Positions 6,352-11,405 of a stretch of DNA of 11,405 bases are shown here, one piece after another (the first letter of the stretch is position 1; each line of letters begins with the position of its first letter). The translations under genes and the position numbers were made by a program. Under the pieces are notes generated by a model. That model worked only from the letters and a program-made list of their open reading frames with translations. It was not told the DNA's origin and did not search any database. This stretch comes from Bacteroidota bacterium. GTDB taxonomy: Bacteria; Bacteroidota; Bacteroidia; UKL13-3. The stretch is from assembly GCA_018883485.1 (NCBI GenBank), contig VEQB01000043.1, positions 1 through 11,405 on the forward strand, read 5' to 3'.

Positions 6352-8931
6352 ATGATGGCCAAAATCTTAAACCGGTGTTTTATTGTTTTTTCTTTATTGC
6401 TTTGTTCTATGTTTGCTTTGGGTCAAACCTTAAGCGGGCTTATTACAAACGCTAAAAATGAGCCATTGCCTTATGTTACTATTTATTGTGAAACGGCCAA
6501 AATTGGTGCTAACTCAAATGTAGATGGACACTTTAAACTTAAACTGCCCGAGGGCAAGCATCAACTAGTTTTTAGTAGTATAGATTATAAAACCAAACGA
6601 CAAGAAGTTGCTATCGGTTCAGACCCCCTAGAAATAAAAGTTGTTCTTGAAGAACAAAATTACCAGTTGAAAGAGGTAGAGGTTACCACAAAAAATATAG
6701 ACCCTGCAGTGTACATTATGCGAAAAGCCATTGGGGCCGCTCCCTACTATAGAAGGCAGGTTTTAAAATATAACGCTCGCGTTTATGTGAAAGGAACAGG
6801 CAAGGTAACCCATGTGCCCAGCCTTATAAAAGGTGCTTTTGAAAAATCGAGTAAGATTGAGGTAGGCAAGGCTTATGTTACAGAAAGTGTGAATGAAATT
6901 AGTTTTTCGCAACCTAGTACCTACAGAGAAAAGGTAATTTCTTTAAAGTCTTCTATGCCTTTTGAAGAGGCGCCACAACCCATGACCATGGTTAGGGGCA
7001 ATATTTATAATACGGGTTATACTGAAGTGGTTTCTCCATTGTCTCCGCAAGCTTTTTCTGTATACGACTTTAAATTAGAAGGCTCTTTTTATGAAAATGG
7101 AAGAGAGATAAATAAGATAAAAATTATTCCCAACCGAAAAGGTACTGATGTGTATGAAGGTTATTTATATGTTGTAGAAAAGTTATGGTGCCTGCATAGC
7201 TGCATACTTGTTTCTAATTCTAATAATGGTACTGCTTCGGTTAAAATATCGTTTAAACAATTACCAGAAGAGGCTTTGGTTTGGATGCCTGTTACCTATG
7301 ATATAGAATTTGCTGGTGGATTTATGGGCATTAAAGGAAGTTTTAGATACCTATGCGCTGTAAGTAATTATAAGGTGGTGCTTAACCCCAATGTAGACCA
7401 TCAATGGTTAAAGGTAGCGGCAAAGGAAGTCTTAGCAGAGAATAATAAACCTACTAAACTAGAAGTAACCAAAACTAAAAATCAAGAAAAAATTGAGGTA
7501 TTACTAAGCAAGCAAGAGTTGAGTAAACGCGAAATGCTTTTATTGGCTTCTCGCATGAAACGTGAATCTGAAAAGGAGACCAAGCAATTGGCAATGGTAA
7601 ATGATAGCAGCGAATTAATTATAGATTCTTTAGCCACTAAAAAGGATAGTAGTTTTTGGTTGGCTGCTAGGCCTATTCCTTTGTTGCAAGAAGAGCAGGC
7701 TAGCTTTGAAGAGAAAAAATTGAATGAAGGTAAAGAGAAGAAAGATAGCAGTGGCAGAAAGCAAAACGCTGCTAAAATCAGCTTCTCAAAGATACTTTTT
7801 ATGGGTGATAGTTTTCCTTATAGAAATGGGAAACACTATTTTTCTGTGAGCTCTCCTTTACAAGTTATACATGTTAATACAGTGGAGGGAATAGCCTTAG
7901 AAGGACAACTAAGTTTGGGTAATACAAAAGATAAAAGATGGCGCTATACCCAAAGTTACCGCATACCATTGTTTAGAGCTATTCCGCAAACTCAGGGAGA
8001 ATTTAGTTATCGGTTCAAGCCAGAAAAAAGAGGCTTGCTGGCTCTTAAAGCGGGCATTTGGTTAAAGGATTATAATGCACAAGGAATTTCGCCATTGGTA
8101 GATGCCTTTCAATTGATTGCTTTGGGTAACAACTTTTCTAAGTGGTACATGAGCGAATTTGTAGAAGCCAAGGTAAATTATGAACTGGCCAATGGGCTTT
8201 CTGCTCTTGCAACTGCATCCTATGCACATCGCTATAGCTTAGAGAATTTAGATTACTTTTTAGAAAAAGAAGGGGAAAGAAATTATACCAGTAATAAACC
8301 ATTTCCTGGAGATGCATTTGCCAATCACGAAAGTTATCAAATGAGTGCAGCCTTGGAATACCGGCTATTTCAAACTTTTAGAATGCGTAATAATGTGAAG
8401 CAATACCTTAAAAATAGTTGGCCACTTGTGAAGGTGAAATATACGATGGGAATGGACAAGCAATTGCAGTTTCAAAAAATAGAGGCACTTATTTTGCACA
8501 ATGTAAACCCTTGGCATTGGGTAAACCTAAAATATAGCATACATGCAGGTAAGTTTTTAAATGCAGCCCGTTTGTTTGAACCCGACAGACAATATTTTAT
8601 GGCCAATCAATCCTTTGTTTATAATGGTGAGGCTTTTCCTAGGTTTCAAGATTTGACCTATTATGCCTCTGCTGCTTCAGATCAATTTTTGGTCTTTAAT
8701 ACCCAACTTCAATTTAAGCGTTTGTTACTAAAACACTTGCCTTACCTAAACCTCACCAATTGGAAAGAAGCATTGTATTTTAATGCCTTGCAATCCGATA
8801 AGCAACCCCTGATATATGAATCTGGTTATCGCTTATCGGAGATATTAGGCATTATGAGTTTGGGTATAAATTATTCTTTCTTCAATGGTTACAACAGCGC
8901 ATTGGGCTTTAGGGTTCAACTCAAAATCTAA
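6352..8931 (+). CDS. DUF5686 and carboxypeptidase-like regulatory domain-containing protein, probable outer-membrane protein
   Basis: This 859-residue exported protein has a signal peptide (about 1-25: positive MMAKILNR, hydrophobic core, cleavage near ALGQ). A carboxypeptidase-regulatory-like beta-sandwich spans about 26-108 (LSGLITNAKNEPLPYVTIYC, then DGHFKLKLPEGKHQLVFSS). After VVLEEQNYQLKEVEVTTK, the DUF5686-type region begins with AVYIMRKAIGAAPYYRRQVLKYNARVYVKGTG split over about 119-150. A charged low-complexity segment (about 370-475, Lys/Glu-rich) separates it from a C-terminal half full of alternating, aromatic-rich strands that resembles an outer-membrane beta barrel. Family members are common in Bacteroidota and their role is unsettled. 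Two adjacent ATG codons (6352, 6355) make the exact start uncertain by one residue. It lies 41 nt after the restriction operon on the same strand, with no obvious terminator or strong promoter between. Its stop overlaps that of the convergent protease gene. Confidence 0.85.
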   Translation: MMAKILNRCFIVFSLLLCSMFALGQTLSGLITNAKNEPLPYVTIYCETAKIGANSNVDGHFKLKLPEGKHQLVFSSIDYKTKRQEVAIGSDPLEIKVVLEEQNYQLKEVEVTTKNIDPAVYIMRKAIGAAPYYRRQVLKYNARVYVKGTGKVTHVPSLIKGAFEKSSKIEVGKAYVTESVNEISFSQPSTYREKVISLKSSMPFEEAPQPMTMVRGNIYNTGYTEVVSPLSPQAFSVYDFKLEGSFYENGREINKIKIIPNRKGTDVYEGYLYVVEKLWCLHSCILVSNSNNGTASVKISFKQLPEEALVWMPVTYDIEFAGGFMGIKGSFRYLCAVSNYKVVLNPNVDHQWLKVAAKEVLAENNKPTKLEVTKTKNQEKIEVLLSKQELSKREMLLLASRMKRESEKETKQLAMVNDSSELIIDSLATKKDSSFWLAARPIPLLQEEQASFEEKKLNEGKEKKDSSGRKQNAAKISFSKILFMGDSFPYRNGKHYFSVSSPLQVIHVNTVEGIALEGQLSLGNTKDKRWRYTQSYRIPLFRAIPQTQGEFSYRFKPEKRGLLALKAGIWLKDYNAQGISPLVDAFQLIALGNNFSKWYMSEFVEAKVNYELANGLSALATASYAHRYSLENLDYFLEKEGERNYTSNKPFPGDAFANHESYQMSAALEYRLFQTFRMRNNVKQYLKNSWPLVKVKYTMGMDKQLQFQKIEALILHNVNPWHWVNLKYSIHAGKFLNAARLFEPDRQYFMANQSFVYNGEAFPRFQDLTYYASAASDQFLVFNTQLQFKRLLLKHLPYLNLTNWKEALYFNALQSDKQPLIYESGYRLSEILGIMSLGINYSFFNGYNSALGFRVQLKI

Positions 8932-9761
8932 GGCAAACTATTCTTAAAACTTTGGTACCTATCTGCAAAAGTACCATTGTTGCCACCACTGCCCAAGCAG
9001 GTCCAAGTTGCTTCTATATTTTCTACTCTATTATCTGGATTGGGATGCGTACTTAAAAACTCTGGTGTGGTTGTTGAACCGCCAATTTTCTGGAAGAAAT
9101 ACTTCGCACCTTGTGGGTCGTATTCTGTTCCAAGAAGGTAGCGAACACTATAATCATCTGCTTCAGTTTCGTCTGTTCTGCTAAATTTTAAAGCTAATAA
9201 TTGGCTACCCAATTGCGCAATTTGTTGTGTGGTTCCACTGGTTAAAATTTGTATCAATGCTTGAATACCATATTGCTTCAACATTTGATTGGCACTATGT
9301 CTGCGATCAGCGTGGGCAATTTCATGTCCCATAACACCTGCCAATTGCATTTCATTGTCTAGGTATTTGATTATGCCTGTGTACACATAAATATAACCTC
9401 CCGGTGTGCAAAAAGCATTTAAGGTTTTATCGTCTTTTATGATTCTTACGCGCCATGCAAACTCATCTTTATAATATACCTTTCCAGAGTTTAAAATGGT
9501 ATTTGTAATGCGGTAAATATGCCCATATGCTTCTGGATATTTTGCCGAATCTAAAATTGGATAATTGGTAGGGTCGCCTTCAATTTGATCAACCGCCGAA
9601 AGTCCCAATTGCTTGTCTTGCTGTAGGCTCATCAATAAACCTGTAGCACCGCCTGGAGCCTTACCTCCGCAAGGGTCGTCAAAGGTTTTGTCTTTTTCGC
9701 TTTTGCAAGAAGATAGGGTTAAGCCCAATACACATATCACTAACCAAAGTACTTTTTTCAT
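8928..9761 (-). CDS. M48 family zinc metalloprotease, lipoprotein
   Basis: This 277-residue protein has a lipoprotein signal peptide: MKK, a hydrophobic core and lipobox LSSC with Cys19 as the predicted lipidated residue, which places it at an envelope membrane on the periplasmic side. The peptidase domain shows NAFCTPGGYIYVYTG at 115-129, the zinc motif HEIAH at 146-150 (ligands H146 and H150, catalytic E147), the third ligand region DETEADDYSVRYL with E200, and STHPNPDNRVENI at 237-249, all in the order expected of M48B/C-type periplasmic proteases such as BepA/LoiP relatives. All catalytic residues are present, so it should be active in envelope protein quality control, although its substrates are unknown. 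It has no TPR extension, unlike BepA. It starts 17 nt after porX on the same strand and is probably co-transcribed with it. The stop codon overlaps that of the DUF5686 gene on the other strand. Confidence 0.93.
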   Translation of the reverse strand: MKKVLWLVICVLGLTLSSCKSEKDKTFDDPCGGKAPGGATGLLMSLQQDKQLGLSAVDQIEGDPTNYPILDSAKYPEAYGHIYRITNTILNSGKVYYKDEFAWRVRIIKDDKTLNAFCTPGGYIYVYTGIIKYLDNEMQLAGVMGHEIAHADRRHSANQMLKQYGIQALIQILTSGTTQQIAQLGSQLLALKFSRTDETEADDYSVRYLLGTEYDPQGAKYFFQKIGGSTTTPEFLSTHPNPDNRVENIEATWTCLGSGGNNGTFADRYQSFKNSLP

Positions 9762-9778
9762 CTTTATTTATAGTTAAG

Positions 9779-11332
9779 CTATTTAGTTTCTAACACAATA
9801 AATGGCACCAACATTTCTTCCATGCTTACACCACCATGTTGAAACGAGTTGGTATACATGTTTACATGGTAATTGTAATTGTTAGGATACACCATAAAGT
9901 CTTCTCCCAAGGCAAAAATATAAGAAGTACTTACATTTTGTTTTGGTAAAAATGCTTCGGCCGGATTTTTAACATGAAAGACCTCTTTCTCATTAAAGTT
10001 TAAGTTTCTGCCTTGCTTATAACGCAGGTTGGTGCTAGTACTTCTGTCGCCAATTACCTTAACAGCATTTCCTACCCTTATGCTTCCATGGTCTGTGGTA
10101 ATTATAATCCTAGATTTTTTACTGGCCATTTTCTTAATGGCTTCAAATAATGGAGAATGTTCGAACCAACTTGCGGTTATGCTTCTGTAGGCTGCCTCAT
10201 CTTCTGCCAATTCCTTCATCACATTCATTTCGGTTCGGGCATGACTTAGCATATCTACGAAGTTGTAAACCACTACGTTTAGAGGATTGCCCCACATGTT
10301 GGGTACTTGATCTACCAAGGCTTTACCAGCATTTAAATTGGTGATTTTGGTATAGCTAAATTTATCATTTATACCTGCTCTTTGCAATTGTCTGCCTAAT
10401 AAATCCTCTTCATGTATGTTCTTTCCTTCTTCATCTTCTTCATTTACCCAAAGATTTGGATAAAGTTTTTCAATTTCACTTGGCAACATCCCGGCAAAGA
10501 AGCTATTTCTGGCATAATGGGTAGTGGTTGGCAAAATGGTCATGTACATTTCATCTGTTACCACGGTAAATAACTCGTTTAACTGTTGTTGAACCACCTT
10601 CCATTGGTCGTAACGAAAGTTGTCTATCAATACCAAAAAGGTTGGTGTAGCATCTTTAAGCAAAGGAATAATTTTGCGATTTACCACAGTATGGCTCATG
10701 GCTGGTGTGGCATCATCCGATTTCTTTAAGAACTTAAGGTAATTTTCCTTTACAAATTTAATCCAACCATTATTGGCGTCACGCTTTTGCATAGCCAAAA
10801 TTTCATCCATTCCCGTTTCGCCAGTTTTAGCAAGCTCTAGCTCCCAATAAACAAGTTTTCTGTACATGTTAACCCAGCCTTCAAAACTGTTTACATCATA
10901 CAAATCCATGCTCATTTGCCTAAATTCTTGCTGGTAATTTTGAGCAGTTTTTTCGGTAACCAATTGCCGGGTATCTAAAATTCTTTTGAGCGAAAGTAAG
11001 ATTTGGCTGCTATTTACTGGTTTAATGAGGTAGTCTGCAATTTGATTTCCAATGGCATCCTCCATAATATGCTCCTCCTCACTTTTGGTAATCATTACCA
11101 CGGGAATATCTGGCTTAATTTGTTTTATCTGGGCCAAAGTTTCAATACCACTAATGCCTGGCATATTTTCATCTAACAGCACCACATCAACCGTTTCTTT
11201 TTTGATGATTTCAAGAGCCTCTGCGCCGTTAGAAGCGGTTAAAACCCTGTATCCCTTGTCGGTCAGAAAAATCAGGTGAGCTTTTAACAGGTCAATCTCA
11301 TCATCGGCCCATAAGATTGTTTGTTTTGTCAT
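9779..11332 (-). CDS. porX: PorX-type response regulator with PglZ domain
   Basis: PorX is the response regulator that, with the sensor kinase PorY, controls type IX secretion in Porphyromonas gingivalis and related bacteria. Starting at the ATG at 11332, the 517-residue protein closely matches the length of PorX and begins MTKQTILWADDEIDLL. The receiver domain (about 1-120) has acidic residues D10 and D11, phospho-acceptor D54 (VLLDENMPG), T82 and K104 (YLIKPV), all canonical. A helical linker (about 121-215) leads to the PglZ domain (about 225-517), an alkaline-phosphatase-superfamily fold, with LIDNFRYDQW (D237), LPTTTHYARNS at 268-278 holding the likely nucleophile threonine, VVYNFVDMLSHAR, TTDHGS at 412-417 and FQHGG near 498-502. 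The frame stays open upstream to a TTG at 11395, but those extra residues do not look like a receiver N-terminus. The protein is expected to be cytoplasmic. The M48 lipoprotein gene follows 17 nt downstream. Confidence 0.93.
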   Translation of the reverse strand: MTKQTILWADDEIDLLKAHLIFLTDKGYRVLTASNGAEALEIIKKETVDVVLLDENMPGISGIETLAQIKQIKPDIPVVMITKSEEEHIMEDAIGNQIADYLIKPVNSSQILLSLKRILDTRQLVTEKTAQNYQQEFRQMSMDLYDVNSFEGWVNMYRKLVYWELELAKTGETGMDEILAMQKRDANNGWIKFVKENYLKFLKKSDDATPAMSHTVVNRKIIPLLKDATPTFLVLIDNFRYDQWKVVQQQLNELFTVVTDEMYMTILPTTTHYARNSFFAGMLPSEIEKLYPNLWVNEEDEEGKNIHEEDLLGRQLQRAGINDKFSYTKITNLNAGKALVDQVPNMWGNPLNVVVYNFVDMLSHARTEMNVMKELAEDEAAYRSITASWFEHSPLFEAIKKMASKKSRIIITTDHGSIRVGNAVKVIGDRSTSTNLRYKQGRNLNFNEKEVFHVKNPAEAFLPKQNVSTSYIFALGEDFMVYPNNYNYHVNMYTNSFQHGGVSMEEMLVPFIVLETK

Positions 11333-11405
11333 GATTTCTATTCTTGATGAGTTGAAACGGAATGCGCCCGGATTATTGCATAAACCGTTCTGCAAACCTA
11401 TGGCT

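Noticed and set aside
6352..8931. SusC-like TonB-dependent receptor
   Set aside because: The N-terminal regulatory-like domain is shared, but there is no plug domain, and the following sequence fits the DUF5686 type.
10150..11279. Plus-strand open frames opposite porX
   Set aside because: Both are short, antisense to conserved PorX domains and lack credible features.
9779..11332. PglZ domain near a restriction system, suggesting a BREX or phage-growth-limitation locus
   Set aside because: The protein has a complete receiver domain and the length of PorX, and no BrxC, PglX, BrxL or BrxA-like gene is present. The gene lies on the opposite strand beyond two unrelated genes.
11333..11395. Upstream extension of porX to a TTG at 11395
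   Set aside because: The 21 extra residues do not resemble a receiver domain, while the ATG at 11332 gives the expected PorX N-terminus and length.
11368..11396. Possible Bacteroidota promoter for porX on the minus strand (TTTG at 11393-11396, TA-box at 11368-11375)
   Set aside because: The TA-box matches the TAnnTTTG consensus poorly and the spacing is 17, slightly short of the usual range, so it is too weak to call.

Overview
The window looks like chromosomal DNA from a member of the Bacteroidota. The evidence is a PorX-type regulator (receiver plus PglZ domain), a large surface protein with an N-terminal carboxypeptidase-regulatory-like domain followed by a DUF5686-type region, AT-rich coding sequence and mostly weak Shine-Dalgarno signals. 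The genus cannot be told from the sequence. Coding density is very high and no gap between genes exceeds about 75 bases. I see no tRNA, rRNA, CRISPR array, integrase, transposase or insertion sequence.

Positions 3-6310 (+ strand) hold a compact type I restriction-modification operon: hsdM (cut by the left edge), a RhuM-like gene with a C-terminal phospholipase-D-like domain, hsdS, hsdR, and an unrecognised 190-residue gene. The spacings are 1 nt, a 4-nt ATGA overlap, another 4-nt ATGA overlap, and a directly abutting stop/start, so the five genes are probably one translationally coupled transcript. HsdM and HsdS would form the sequence-specific adenine methyltransferase, and HsdR adds the ATP-driven motor and nuclease. 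The RhuM-like protein and the 190-residue protein are the non-canonical members and the best candidates for under-described biology here. HsdR also carries a duplicated cysteine module between its motor and its C-terminal domain.

Positions 6352-8931 (+) encode an exported or outer-membrane protein of the DUF5686 type, only 41 nt downstream of the restriction operon. Its stop codon overlaps the stop codon of the convergent gene on the other strand.

Positions 8928-11332 (- strand) hold a two-gene unit: porX, the response regulator known from type IX secretion control, then 17 nt later a lipoprotein M48 zinc metalloprotease. These two and the DUF5686 gene look like ordinary envelope and secretion genes of the phylum, so the restriction operon is probably the accessory insert. 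Only one of its borders (about 6310-6352) is visible.
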